A stretch of 64,000 nt of DNA from Bifidobacterium bombi DSM 19703 (GTDB lineage Bacteria; Actinomycetota; Actinomycetes; Actinomycetales; Bifidobacteriaceae). The DNA lies in assembly GCF_000737845.1 (NCBI RefSeq), contig NZ_ATLK01000001.1, positions 124,001-188,000 on the forward strand, in the 5' to 3' direction. The position numbers and the translations under genes are program-made. The notes below the pieces were generated by a model, which was given only the letters and a program-made list of their open reading frames with translations, did no database searches and was not told where the DNA came from. Below, in pieces: positions 28,471 to 37,110 of the stretch. Each line of letters opens with the position of its first letter. The first letter of the stretch is position 1.

Positions 28471-30318
28471 ATGGCAGAAAATCAAGACAATTTACATTCC
28501 GGGAATTCGCGCGGCCGGGATTCGCGTTCCGGTGGGGACTTCCACGGAGGAAGGCCCTATGGAGGGCATGGCGGCGGCTTCCGTAAGTCCTCCGGAGGGC
28601 GTGAAGGCGGCGGGTACCGTGGTGGGTCTGGTTCGGATCGTGGCGGTTATCGTGGTCGTGATGACCGGCGTGACTTCCATCGTGATGGTGAGCGCGGTGG
28701 TTTCCATGGTCGTGATGACCGGCGTGACTTCCATCGTGATGACGATCGCGGAGGTTACCGCGGCAACGGCGGCGGGTACCGTGGTGGGTCTGGTTCGGAT
28801 CGTGGCGGTTATCGTGGTCGTGATGACGCTCGTGGCAATGGTAGCTACCGGGGCAATGGTGGCTACCGGGGCAATGGCGATCGGCGTGACTTCCATCGTG
28901 ATGGTGAGCGCGGTGGTTTCCATGGTCGTGATGACCGGCGTGACTTCCATCGCAATGATGGCTACCGGGGCAACAGCGGCGGACGTGACATGCGTAGGAA
29001 CAATCGCGGCGGCATGCGCGACGATCGCAGAAACGGGGGCGTGGGTCCTTACCATCGCTCCGATCGCGACCATAATCATTCGAACGGGCGTGATGAGTTC
29101 ATGGGTAAGGGGATTCGCCGCAATTCGGATGGCACGACCTCCTTCCCGTCGCAGAACCCCTATACGGATCGTCGGCCTGACGAGCCCAGGATGCCTCGCG
29201 GCATGGAGTGGTCCATGCTGTCCAAAGATGAGAAGGAACGTCTGAGGGGATTGTCCAAAGAGCATGCCGAGAACATTGGCCTGCATATCCTGGCGGCCTA
29301 TTCGCTGGAGGAGAGCGATCCTCAAGCGGCCCTTGAACACGCGAAATGGGTGGCCCATCAGGCCTCACGCATCGATTTTGCGCGCGAGACCCTTGCCTTT
29401 GTTGCTTATCGGCAAGGGGATTACAAGCTGGCGTTGCGTGAGTTCCAGACAGCGCAGCGCATGAATGGGTTCATGGATTATCTGCCCTTCATTGCGGACT
29501 GTGAAAGAGGGTTGGGGGAACCGAAGAAAGCCATCAATATCGCCCTTGGCGAGGATGCGAAGCGTTTGCAGGGCGAGTCGAAGGCCGAGATGTTTCTGGT
29601 CTACGCGGGAGCCTTGGGCGATCTTGGTGCCTGGGATCAGGCTATCGCCGTGGTCCATAAGCTCGGTTCCTCCAATGGTTTGCCGGGAGAGTACCGTATG
29701 CGCGCGATTCAGGCGGAGCAGTATTTCCTCGAACAGGCCGGTCGCGGTGAGGAAGCCGCTGATCTAGACGTCGTTCTGGAGAAGCTGGAACTTAAGTATG
29801 CCGATGTGGATGAGGACGATGAGTCGGAGCAGCCCGTCATTGATTATGATCTCGAGGCGTTGCCCGATGAACTGATGGACGAGTTGGGTATCACTGAAGA
29901 CGATGCCCAGTATGCGCCTGAAGAATACGATGAGGAATATGATGCCGGTGACTCCGCTCAGTTGGTTCGCGATGAATTGTCCGAGGTGAACGATGCGTCG
30001 GTGCGGAATGCCGATGATGAGGCTGAATCCGCCGCAGGAGAAGCCGCTCCTGAAGATGGTGTGGAGGTCATGTCTGAGGCGGAGGCGAAAGCAGAGGCTG
30101 AGGCGCACAATCCCGACGCTCCTGATGAGGATGACGAGAATCAGTTGCCAGCTGAATTGACTCAGGAGGGGGCTGGGGAAGCAGCGGAACCAGCACTGGC
30201 CGAGAAAGTTCGTGACGATGCCGACGTGACTGTGGACGCTGCCGAAAGCGACTATAGTGGTGGTATCGACGGTGACGATTCACAAGATAAAACAGACACG
30301 GAAAACACGGAGGATTGA
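28471..30318 (+). CDS. RG-rich 18-residue repeat protein with TPR-like core and acidic tail
   Basis: The 615-aa product has three unlike parts. Residues 1-220 are Arg/Gly/Asp-rich and include seven 18-residue tandem units (residues 48-173) such as RRDFHRDGERGGFHGRDD. Residues about 240-420 are helical and TPR-like: SMLSKDEKERLRGLSKEHAENIG, YRQGDYKLALREFQTAQRM, ALGDLGAWDQAIAVVHKLG. Residues 430-615 are very acidic. I recall TPR proteins at this place after tyrS in bifidobacteria. RG repeats often bind RNA, so an RNA or ribosome link is possible but inferred. The repeats are so regular that long open frames appear in other phases on both strands. The TTG-started HAD gene follows at once. Confidence 0.85.
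   Translation: MAENQDNLHSGNSRGRDSRSGGDFHGGRPYGGHGGGFRKSSGGREGGGYRGGSGSDRGGYRGRDDRRDFHRDGERGGFHGRDDRRDFHRDDDRGGYRGNGGGYRGGSGSDRGGYRGRDDARGNGSYRGNGGYRGNGDRRDFHRDGERGGFHGRDDRRDFHRNDGYRGNSGGRDMRRNNRGGMRDDRRNGGVGPYHRSDRDHNHSNGRDEFMGKGIRRNSDGTTSFPSQNPYTDRRPDEPRMPRGMEWSMLSKDEKERLRGLSKEHAENIGLHILAAYSLEESDPQAALEHAKWVAHQASRIDFARETLAFVAYRQGDYKLALREFQTAQRMNGFMDYLPFIADCERGLGEPKKAINIALGEDAKRLQGESKAEMFLVYAGALGDLGAWDQAIAVVHKLGSSNGLPGEYRMRAIQAEQYFLEQAGRGEEAADLDVVLEKLELKYADVDEDDESEQPVIDYDLEALPDELMDELGITEDDAQYAPEEYDEEYDAGDSAQLVRDELSEVNDASVRNADDEAESAAGEAAPEDGVEVMSEAEAKAEAEAHNPDAPDEDDENQLPAELTQEGAGEAAEPALAEKVRDDADVTVDAAESDYSGGIDGDDSQDKTDTENTED
28612..28989 (+). repeat. Seven tandem 54-bp coding repeats
   Basis: Units start at 28612, 28666, 28720, 28774, 28828, 28882 and 28936. 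Unit 4 matches unit 1 exactly and the match extends slightly upstream (58 identical bases, 28608-28665 and 28770-28827). Unit 6 plus the start of unit 7 matches unit 2 plus the start of unit 3 (71 identical bases, 28666-28736 and 28882-28952). All spacing is a multiple of 54, so changes in copy number keep frame. Confidence 0.9.
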
Positions 30319-30323
30319 TCGGA

Positions 30324-31352
30324 TTGCTCAGGGGCACTACGAAACCAATCAGTGAACTTTATTCCCTCGCGTTGCTCGACCTTGACGGCGTGGTGTACAG
30401 GGGCAAGGATCCTGTGCCGTACGCTTCACAGAGCATAGGGGATGCCGAGAAGCGCGGCATGGGAGTGGAGTACACGACCAATAACTCCGCACGCTTCCAG
30501 TCGACAGTAGCCAATCAGCTGCGTGGTTTCGGACTGGACGTACGTGCCGACCAAGTCATGACTTCGTCAGTCGTCGCCGCAAGGATGGTCGCACGTCAAT
30601 TGCCGGCCGGTTCCAGGATATTGGTGATTGGCTCGGATCATCTGCGCGAGGAAGTTCAGAAGCAAGGTTTGACGTTGGTGGGTTCGGCTCAGGACGACCC
30701 CGATGCTGTCATCCAGGGATGGTACCCGCAGATCGCCTGGACGGATTTGGCCCAAGCGGCCTTTGCCGTGGAACGAGGTGCACGGTATTTCGTCACCAAT
30801 CTCGATGCCACGATTCCGCGTGAACTCGGCATTGCGCCAGGCTGCGGGTCGATGATTCATGCCGTGGTGGCAGCCACCGGGGTGGAGCCCGAGGATTCGG
30901 CCGGCAAACCGGAATCGGCCATGTACGACGAAGCGTTGCTGCTCGCATCATCGAATGGTAGCCCCTTCGGCAAAGAACAGTGCCTGGCAGTGGGCGATCG
31001 GTTGGATACCGACATCGAGGCGGGCAATAGGGGTGGCTATGACTCCTTGGCTGTTCTCACCGGTGTTTGCGATGCCGAGCAATTGCTGTATGCACCGGCG
31101 TACCAGCGTCCTACATTCATTGCAAGTGATTTACGGGCTTTGAATGAGTCGATGCCGGAGCCGCGTCAGGTCGGCCCTCTCCAATTCAACTGTGGCCAGG
31201 CCACGGCCCGTTTGACCGAAACCGCTCTGGAGGTCAGTGACACCAGTGATATTAACGCCTTGCGTGCCGCGTGCAACCTGTTCTGGCAATATGATGAGCG
31301 CGAGGGTACGGACGCCACGGTCAAATTCGTGCTCCCGCAATTCAACCTGTGA
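30324..31352 (+). CDS. HAD-IIA family phosphatase (NagD-like)
   Basis: The frame opens with TTG at 30315, but the GGAGGA at 30309-30314 abuts that codon, so I prefer the TTG at 30324 (342 aa). Motif I is DLDGVVYRGKD, motif II TTNNSARFQ and motif IV GDRLDTDIEAGNRGGYDSLAVLTGV, as in the p-nitrophenylphosphatase/NagD group with a C2 cap. It should dephosphorylate a small phosphoester such as a nucleotide or sugar phosphate. The C-terminal 90 residues form an extra segment typical of bifidobacterial versions. It sits between the RG/TPR gene and a small conserved gene, probably in one transcript. Confidence 0.87.
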   Translation: MLRGTTKPISELYSLALLDLDGVVYRGKDPVPYASQSIGDAEKRGMGVEYTTNNSARFQSTVANQLRGFGLDVRADQVMTSSVVAARMVARQLPAGSRILVIGSDHLREEVQKQGLTLVGSAQDDPDAVIQGWYPQIAWTDLAQAAFAVERGARYFVTNLDATIPRELGIAPGCGSMIHAVVAATGVEPEDSAGKPESAMYDEALLLASSNGSPFGKEQCLAVGDRLDTDIEAGNRGGYDSLAVLTGVCDAEQLLYAPAYQRPTFIASDLRALNESMPEPRQVGPLQFNCGQATARLTETALEVSDTSDINALRAACNLFWQYDEREGTDATVKFVLPQFNL

Positions 31353-31365
31353 CGGAGGACGGACG

Positions 31366-31560
31366 GTGTCGAGCGTGAGTGAACGCTATCCGCAACTTAA
31401 GTATATGGATGGTGAAGTAGGCGATGAGCCGGGAGCCGACGCGGATGAGCAGGGACGGGCAGCGAAGGCTCTCGACGAAGCCGAGGAGCGTCGTCGAATC
31501 GAAGCGTTTCGCCTGGTCCTGAAGGATATGCGGAAAAACCTCGATCGCGAACGGGACTAG
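31366..31560 (+). CDS. Small acidic hypothetical protein
   Basis: The GTG at 31366 lies seven bases after GGAGG and gives 64 aa, beginning VSSVSERYPQLKYMDGE and ending in a charged helix (EERRRIEAFRLVLKDMRKNL). The longer frame back to 31237 overlaps the HAD gene and is unlikely. It fits exactly between the HAD stop and tlyA (four bases downstream). I do not recognise a family; the helical end suggests protein or RNA contact. Confidence 0.7.
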   Translation: MSSVSERYPQLKYMDGEVGDEPGADADEQGRAAKALDEAEERRRIEAFRLVLKDMRKNLDRERD

Positions 31561-31564
31561 CAAC

Positions 31565-32467
31565 GTGTCGTGGGCTACGAATAGGGCATATGGATCTGCG
31601 TTTGTTCAGTCCTCTGAACAATCAGAGCGTTATGAGCCCGTGTGGACATCGACCGGTTGCGGGGGCGATCGGGACGATGCCGCCGGAAACTGCACCGACA
31701 CCGGAAGAAACCGCGAGCGTTTGGATGTCGCCTTGGTTAGGAAGGGGCTGGCTTCAAGCCGATCCAAGGCCCAGCGATTGATTCGTGAGGGGCGTGTCCT
31801 GATTGGTTCGTTGCCGGTTGACAAGCCCTCCGCGTTGGTAGACGAGCGTGCACGGCTGCGGTTGGTTGAGGGCGAGGATTATGTCTCGCGTGGAGCCTAC
31901 AAGCTTCTTGGTGCGTTCGAGCGCTTTGCGCGGCTGGGACTGGGCTCTCCTGAAGGGCGAGAATGTCTGGACATCGGCGCCTCCACCGGTGGGTTCACGG
32001 ATGTGCTGCTCAGGATGGGCGCCCGTCGTGTCGTGGCCTTGGATGTGGGCCACGGTCAGCTGGACCCGGTCATCGCGCGCGATCCACGAGTCGTGCAGAT
32101 GAGTGGCGTCAACATACGTGACGTCACCGTGTCGGATCTGCCCTGCCCTCCTGAACTCGTGGTTTCGGATGTATCGTTCATTTCACTCACATATGTCATT
32201 CCAATAATCGCTTCCGTCGTGGCTCCGCATGCCGATGTGGTCCTGTTGGTCAAACCGCAGTTCGAAGTAGGTAGGGGCAATCTCGGTTCCGGTGGCATCG
32301 TGGAGAATCCCGAGTTGCGCATGCAAGCTTTACGGAAAGTATGCGATTGCGCTTCGGCTCATGGCCTTCGCGTCGTGTCAACGTGCGATTCTCCGATCAC
32401 CGGCGCGCACGGCAACAGGGAGTATCTGCTTTATGCCTCGGCCCCGCGTGATTCCAAGAATGATTGA
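31565..32467 (+). CDS. tlyA: TlyA-family rRNA 2'-O-methyltransferase
   Basis: The product is up to 300 aa. An S4 RNA-binding domain (about 52-110: ERLDVALVRKGLASSRSKAQ) precedes an FtsJ-like methyltransferase with SAM motif CLDIGASTGGFTDVLL, then VALDVGHGQLDP, VSDVSFISLTYV and LVKPQFEVGR. TlyA enzymes make 2'-O-methylcytidine in 16S/23S rRNA and affect capreomycin sensitivity in mycobacteria. The first 50 residues before the S4 domain look non-conserved, so the true start may be an internal GTG such as 31640. Its 3' end overlaps the minus-strand bactofilin-like gene by 37 bases. Confidence 0.88.
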   Translation: MSWATNRAYGSAFVQSSEQSERYEPVWTSTGCGGDRDDAAGNCTDTGRNRERLDVALVRKGLASSRSKAQRLIREGRVLIGSLPVDKPSALVDERARLRLVEGEDYVSRGAYKLLGAFERFARLGLGSPEGRECLDIGASTGGFTDVLLRMGARRVVALDVGHGQLDPVIARDPRVVQMSGVNIRDVTVSDLPCPPELVVSDVSFISLTYVIPIIASVVAPHADVVLLVKPQFEVGRGNLGSGGIVENPELRMQALRKVCDCASAHGLRVVSTCDSPITGAHGNREYLLYASAPRDSKND

Positions 32468-33222
32468 TGTGCATTGGGATTGTCGCCTCGACCCTCCGGC
32501 CTATGTTCGGTTCTTGTCGTTCGTGGTCGTGGGTCGCCCCTCGGAGACCTTATGTCCGCTGACCTGCTTTTTCGGTATTCACGCCTGATGATGGCCGCGT
32601 ACGAGGAGCTGTCGTAGCTTAGTGTATGTCGGTAATACACGCGTTTGGCATAGGCTCCTTTTTCGAGGGTCGCGGCACCGGCATAAATGGTTTGGCATGT
32701 GGTGGTCTGCATTCTGACGGTGTCAGCCCTGATTGTGGACACCGTGCTTCTTTGGGCGTAGTCATGCATGCCGAATCGAGGAAGCATCGTGGTCTGCAGT
32801 GCCGAAAGGGTGACGTGTTCGGCTTCCAGATATTGGGTCGAAACGTGCCCTGTGACGGTGATCGTCTCGTGGACCAGCACGCTGTCGGATTCCAGGCTGC
32901 CACGCACTGCGAGCGAGGTGTCGCAATCTATGGCATCGGCCTCGATGATGCCGGTAAAGTCCGCGAGCGACGCGCATTTGAGTGACCCATGCACCGAGAG
33001 TTTGCCGTACCCTGTGATGCGGCCGCAACGTAGGCTGCCCGGGCATCGTAATGAACCACCTCGAAAAATGACATCGCCTGCGTCGCCTCGGTTCACTTCG
33101 ACTTCGCTTTTCACCACCAATGTGGCGAAGTCGGCCATCGTGCCGATTTGCGTCTGCCCGTGGGCGATGATGATATCATAGGTACCTGGAGGAATAATTC
33201 CCCCGTAACAATTCAGAATCAT
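32431..33222 (-). CDS. Bactofilin-like polymer-forming protein (putative)
   Basis: The ATG at 33222 follows AAGGGG and gives 263 aa. The middle (about residues 40-190) is a long series of short beta segments with polar turns and Gly-Ser steps: FRGGSLRCPGSLRCG, YGKLSVHGSLKCASL, LAVRGSLESDSVLVHETITVTGH. This right-handed beta-helix signature resembles bactofilins (DUF583), which self-assemble into filaments and scaffold wall enzymes. The N-terminus includes a hydrophobic patch; the C-terminal 65 residues are basic and disordered. It lies alone on the minus strand between tlyA and nadK. Codon use and length argue it is real, but the family call rests on pattern only. Confidence 0.6.
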   Translation of the reverse strand: MILNCYGGIIPPGTYDIIIAHGQTQIGTMADFATLVVKSEVEVNRGDAGDVIFRGGSLRCPGSLRCGRITGYGKLSVHGSLKCASLADFTGIIEADAIDCDTSLAVRGSLESDSVLVHETITVTGHVSTQYLEAEHVTLSALQTTMLPRFGMHDYAQRSTVSTIRADTVRMQTTTCQTIYAGAATLEKGAYAKRVYYRHTLSYDSSSYAAIIRREYRKSRSADIRSPRGDPRPRTTRTEHRPEGRGDNPNAHQSFLESRGAEA

Positions 33223-33397
33223 CGTTACCCCTTGCCTGGGACGTCTCAAGCATAAGATGATTATACACATATTCGTACTAATATTCATGTATGGCATGCA
33301 TGTGGTGAGTAGTTACAAGGTGTCGGTGCCGAACGACTTGTAGGTGGTGTCCGATTAGGATTAGGACCATGGGTCGGGTTGTGTGAAAGGCGGGCGT

Positions 33398-34453
33398 ATG
33401 GCTGTCAAACGGCATGTGGTGTTGGTGACGCATACGAGGCTGCGCGAGGACGGCGTTGTGGTTCGTGAGGCCATGGAGCAGTTGCGCCGAGCGGGTTTTG
33501 AAATCAGCGTCGTGGATGATCTGGTGGCACCGAAGTTCGGTCGGCCGGCTGCGAACAAGGTCGATGACGATACGGAGATGGTCGTGGTCCTTGGGGGGGA
33601 CGGGACGATTCTTGGTGCCGCCGAGATGGTCTATGGGACGGACGTACCGGTACTCGGCATCAATCTGGGACATGTCGGTTTTTTGGCGGAATTCGAAAGC
33701 TTTCAGCTCAGTGAGGCGATTGGACGCATCGCAGATCGTGATTATTCTTTGGACGAGCGCATGCTCGCCGCGGTACGTGCCACTTACCCCGATGGACGGC
33801 AGTCGCAGGATTGGGCGCTCAACGATGTGACGGTGCGTGAGCCGGGTGGCGGGCGCATGGTGGAGGTGTCGGTGAGCGTGGACGATGTGGAGATGAGTTC
33901 GTTCAGTGGTGACGGGGTCGTGGTTTCCACGCCGACCGGTTCCACCGCCTATGCGTTTTCCGCGGGCGGTCCCATAATATGGCCTAACGTCAAGGCGCTG
34001 CAGCTTGTCCCACTCGCCGCCCATGCGCTCTTCGCGCGGCCGGTGATCATCGGATCGGGCTCGAAGTTCACCATCGAGGTGCTTGAGACGTCGGTGACGG
34101 ATGGATGGATCTGCTGCGACGGAAGACGTAGCGACGAGTTGCCGCGAGGGACTGTCGTCGAGGTCACCGAACTTGACAACTCGCTGAAGCTTGCCCGTCT
34201 CTCCGGAGTGCCCTTTACCAATCGACTGGTGAAGAAATTTGACCTGCCAAGTGTCAGTTTGCGTACGCGGGCGATGCAGGAGGAGCGCGATAAGGAGCGC
34301 GACATAACGCAAGGCCCGCTCGTGGCGGAGCAACAGCCCGGGTGCACGGCTTGCAGGCAGCGGCCGGAGCCCGCCGTCGGACAAACGAGTGGCAGTGACC
34401 GAACGGATGCCGGTTCTTCGCATGGTCTCAAGGAGGATGACAGCGATGCTTGA
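33398..34453 (+). CDS. nadK: NAD kinase
   Basis: The ATG at 33398 is seven bases after AAAGG (351 aa). The diagnostic GGDGTILGAAEMV (about 66-78) and GHVGFLAEFE are present, followed by the conserved domain with LNDVTVRE, GDGVVVSTPTGSTAYAFSAGGPI and ARPVIIGSGS. It phosphorylates NAD to NADP using ATP. A non-conserved tail of about 60 residues runs into the recN start, overlapping it by eight bases, so the two are likely translationally coupled, an arrangement common in Gram-positive bacteria. Confidence 0.94.
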   Translation: MAVKRHVVLVTHTRLREDGVVVREAMEQLRRAGFEISVVDDLVAPKFGRPAANKVDDDTEMVVVLGGDGTILGAAEMVYGTDVPVLGINLGHVGFLAEFESFQLSEAIGRIADRDYSLDERMLAAVRATYPDGRQSQDWALNDVTVREPGGGRMVEVSVSVDDVEMSSFSGDGVVVSTPTGSTAYAFSAGGPIIWPNVKALQLVPLAAHALFARPVIIGSGSKFTIEVLETSVTDGWICCDGRRSDELPRGTVVEVTELDNSLKLARLSGVPFTNRLVKKFDLPSVSLRTRAMQEERDKERDITQGPLVAEQQPGCTACRQRPEPAVGQTSGSDRTDAGSSHGLKEDDSDA

Positions 34454-36431
34454 GGAGCTTGAAGTTCGCAATCTTGGCCCGATTCGAGCGGCCAACCTGG
34501 CTCTTGGTCCCGGGATGACCGCCATCACGGGCGAGACGGGGGCAGGCAAGTCGATGTTGCTCAGTGCAATCCAACTCATCTCGGGGAGTGCAGCCAGCTC
34601 GGCGCGGGTGACTCCGGGAGCAGACGACGCTTGGGCGCAAGGGGTGTTCGAGGTCATGCTGAGTGGAAGGGCAGCTCGTATTTCGGGTGAGGCGGGATTG
34701 CCGCCGCAGGGTTCCGGTCGGGAGCAAGCATCGGTACATGGGCCGAGGAGGGTTGCCCTCCGGAGTGGCGCCAACCTCGATGTTGCTGACGATGCCGGCG
34801 TGGGTGAGGATACCACCGGTGAGCTGTTCCTTTCGCGTCAGGTCCCGGCTTCCGGTCGTTCCAGGGCCATACTTGACGGGCATACGGTTCCGCAGGCTCT
34901 GCTGGGTGAGGTCTCGGGCGAGCTTGTCACCATTCACGGTCAGGCCGACCAGATGCGTATGGCCTCGCCTGCGCGTCAGCGCGAGTTTTTGGACGCTGTT
35001 GCCGACTGCGAACGCGAATCGGAGGCTTATACGAAGGCCTGGGACGCGTTGCAGGCGGCGGATGCCCAGCTGAAGAAGATCATGACTCAGGAGTCTGGCG
35101 TCAGGGCGCGTGCGGATTATCTACGCGATTCCATCGCGCAGATTGATAAGGTCGACCCCAAGGCGGGGGAGGATGTGGAGCTGAAGGAACGTCGTTCTCG
35201 CATCGAAAACGCCGAAGAGATCGCGACGGGTGTCGGATCGGCTTTGATGGCGCTGGATTCTTCGCAAGTCGCTCTCGATTCCGATGGGGATGCGGATGGT
35301 GCCAGTGCCGTCGATCTGATTAACCGTGCGGTAGATTCGTTGCGCTCCATCCGTGTCGAAGGCGGTTTTGATGACGCGGCGGATCGGCTCGAATCAATCA
35401 ACACCGACCTTGCGGATGTCGTATACACGCTTTCCGGTCGGATGAACGAAGTGGAGGATGCCGGGAGCCTGGATTCCATCAATTTGCGCATCCATGAGCT
35501 TGACGAGCTTATGCGCCGATGGGGGCCGGAGTTGAGCGATGTGATCACCTGGCGAGAAAAGGCCGGGTATGAGGTCGAGGATCTCGATGCGTCTCCACAG
35601 AAGGTCGAGGAGCTCAAGGCGAAACGTGCCGAACTTTTCGACGCGGCCGTAGAAGCGGCCGAGCAACTCAGTGTGAAACGTGCCGCCGCCGCTAGTGATC
35701 TGGCCGTATCGGTGACTCGTGAGTTGGGCCAGTTGGCTATGGGTGGTGCTCGGTTTGAGATTCGCGTGGTCAGGCGTCAGCACGGCGGTTCGGATGCACA
35801 TTCACTGGCTGTCGACCCCGCTTCAACGGAGCCTGGATTGCGCAGGGAAGAAGGGGCGACCGGCTTCCGGCTCGATCCGCTTGACGCCCATGGCATGGAC
35901 GACATCGAATTTCTGTTCACTCCGTTCCCGGGCTCGCCGCAACTGCCGATGGGCAAAAGCGCCTCCGGCGGCGAACTGAGCCGCCTTATGCTGGCGCTTG
36001 AGCTTTCCGCGGCATCGCGTCGGCAGGTCGTGAATACCGATATGACGTTCATTTTCGACGAAGTCGATGCCGGCGTCGGTGGCAAGGCAGCAGTGGAGTT
36101 GGGCAAACGGCTCGCTCAACTGGCGAGGACGTCTCAGGTCATCGTCGTCACTCATCTGCCGCAGGTCGCCTCGTGGGCGGACGCGCAATTCGTGGTGAGC
36201 AAAGGTGGCGTGCGGGAGCGTGGCGTCTCCGATTCCGGCGGGACGAATGCGGCCACTGAGACCGTCGTTCCTGCCGCCGAAGGTTCCGTTGGTCGCTCTG
36301 GTGTCGAGACGACCGTGACGAAAGTCGAAGGGGAGGCGCGTGTGCGTGAAATCGCGCGCATGCTTTCCGGAGCGGAGTCCAAGACTTCGCTTGACCATGC
36401 GCGCGAGCTGCTTGCAGCCAGCAACTTGTAG
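34446..36431 (+). CDS. recN: DNA repair ATPase RecN
   Basis: I chose the ATG at 34446, ten bases after AGGAGG, giving 661 aa starting MLEELEVRNLGPI. SMC-like architecture: Walker A GETGAGKSMLLSAIQLI near residue 32, long coiled coils (about 170-380), C-terminal signature SASGGELSRLMLALEL, Walker B MTFIFDEVDAGVGG and VVTHLPQVASWADAQF. An unusual low-complexity insertion (about 100-115 residues in) and another near the end (GGTNAATETVVPAAEG) make it longer than the usual 550-590 aa. It aligns broken DNA ends in recombinational repair. Confidence 0.93.
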   Translation: MLEELEVRNLGPIRAANLALGPGMTAITGETGAGKSMLLSAIQLISGSAASSARVTPGADDAWAQGVFEVMLSGRAARISGEAGLPPQGSGREQASVHGPRRVALRSGANLDVADDAGVGEDTTGELFLSRQVPASGRSRAILDGHTVPQALLGEVSGELVTIHGQADQMRMASPARQREFLDAVADCERESEAYTKAWDALQAADAQLKKIMTQESGVRARADYLRDSIAQIDKVDPKAGEDVELKERRSRIENAEEIATGVGSALMALDSSQVALDSDGDADGASAVDLINRAVDSLRSIRVEGGFDDAADRLESINTDLADVVYTLSGRMNEVEDAGSLDSINLRIHELDELMRRWGPELSDVITWREKAGYEVEDLDASPQKVEELKAKRAELFDAAVEAAEQLSVKRAAAASDLAVSVTRELGQLAMGGARFEIRVVRRQHGGSDAHSLAVDPASTEPGLRREEGATGFRLDPLDAHGMDDIEFLFTPFPGSPQLPMGKSASGGELSRLMLALELSAASRRQVVNTDMTFIFDEVDAGVGGKAAVELGKRLAQLARTSQVIVVTHLPQVASWADAQFVVSKGGVRERGVSDSGGTNAATETVVPAAEGSVGRSGVETTVTKVEGEARVREIARMLSGAESKTSLDHARELLAASNL

Positions 36432-36655
36432 TGGAATGCGTCTTTTTGGTTTTTCGCTGTCCTGTCCGTACTGTAGACCATGGGCGGTCTTCGATGGAAC
36501 CCCATCATATGAGGTGAAGTCGGGTGCGTTGCCGTTGCGGCAATGGGGCTGTACAACTTGGCCACGGTGAACGCCAGCCTGGCATTGTTCAGGTTGGATT
36601 CATCGCCGCATTCAATTCGTCGAACTGCAGCATACGGTGATGAGCAGGCGCCCTA

Positions 36656-36681
36656 ACTGTTATATACTGTACTTGAACAGT
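36656..36681. promoter_or_regulatory. Operator-like inverted repeat before small membrane protein gene
   Basis: ACTGTT (36656-36661) and AACAGT (36676-36681) form an inverted repeat spaced by 14 bases. The left part, AACTGTTATATACTGT, is nearly repeated at 37010 before the GntR gene (AACTGTTATACTGTTA), which suggests one regulator binds both sites. Confidence 0.5.
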
Positions 36682-36725
36682 GGATGAAGTGACTATTGTC
36701 TGCGGTCAAATATGAAGGAGTGATC

Positions 36726-36950
36726 ATGTTCCACGGTAATGGAATGTCCGAATCTCGGTGCGACAGGAGCCGCGTCTTTTCCGGCTGCCTTGCCCTAATG
36801 GCGGCTGCAATCGGTCTTTTCATCGGTGTGGGAGGGCGTGTGTGGCACTTCGATATATGGGTTCTCTGTGTCGGTATCCTGTTGTGCTCGGTGCTGTTGT
36901 TCGTTTCTGGGATGTTCTTTGCGCGTCAGAAAGAGAGTTGTTTACGATGA
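36726..36950 (+). CDS. Small two-span membrane protein
   Basis: The ATG at 36726 follows GAAGGAGTGATC. The 74-aa product has two hydrophobic helices (about 20-40 and 46-66) with a short FDIW turn and charged ends (RQKESCLR). I do not recognise the family. Its promoter carries the motif shared with the downstream gntR gene, so it probably belongs to the same regulon as the ABC transporter, perhaps as an accessory or immunity-like membrane component. That role is inference. Confidence 0.7.
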   Translation: MFHGNGMSESRCDRSRVFSGCLALMAAAIGLFIGVGGRVWHFDIWVLCVGILLCSVLLFVSGMFFARQKESCLR

Positions 36951-37009
36951 TGGGGCACCGGCGTGATTGCGGGCGACATGCCGCGTCGATCGAGTTGTGG
37001 AGTTGACTC

Positions 37010-37028
37010 AACTGTTATACTGTTATAC
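37010..37028. promoter_or_regulatory. Second operator-like site, upstream of gntR
   Basis: AACTGTTATACTGTTATAC contains two direct GTTATAC copies and matches the left part of the site at 36655. It lies about 85 bases before the GntR start and is a plausible autoregulatory operator. Confidence 0.5.
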
Positions 37029-37110
37029 ATATCAGCAATTCAGCTGTCTGGCAAAACATGCCGGACTTATGGTTCGCTGACATCGCAGCGATGAAGAGAA
37101 AGGGACATTG

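Noticed and set aside
28492..29358. Long minus-strand open frame (288 codons) opposite the RG-repeat gene
   Set aside because: It arises because the 54-bp repeats lack stops in several phases. It has no ribosome site and its Thr/Ile/Ala-rich translation mirrors the repeat.
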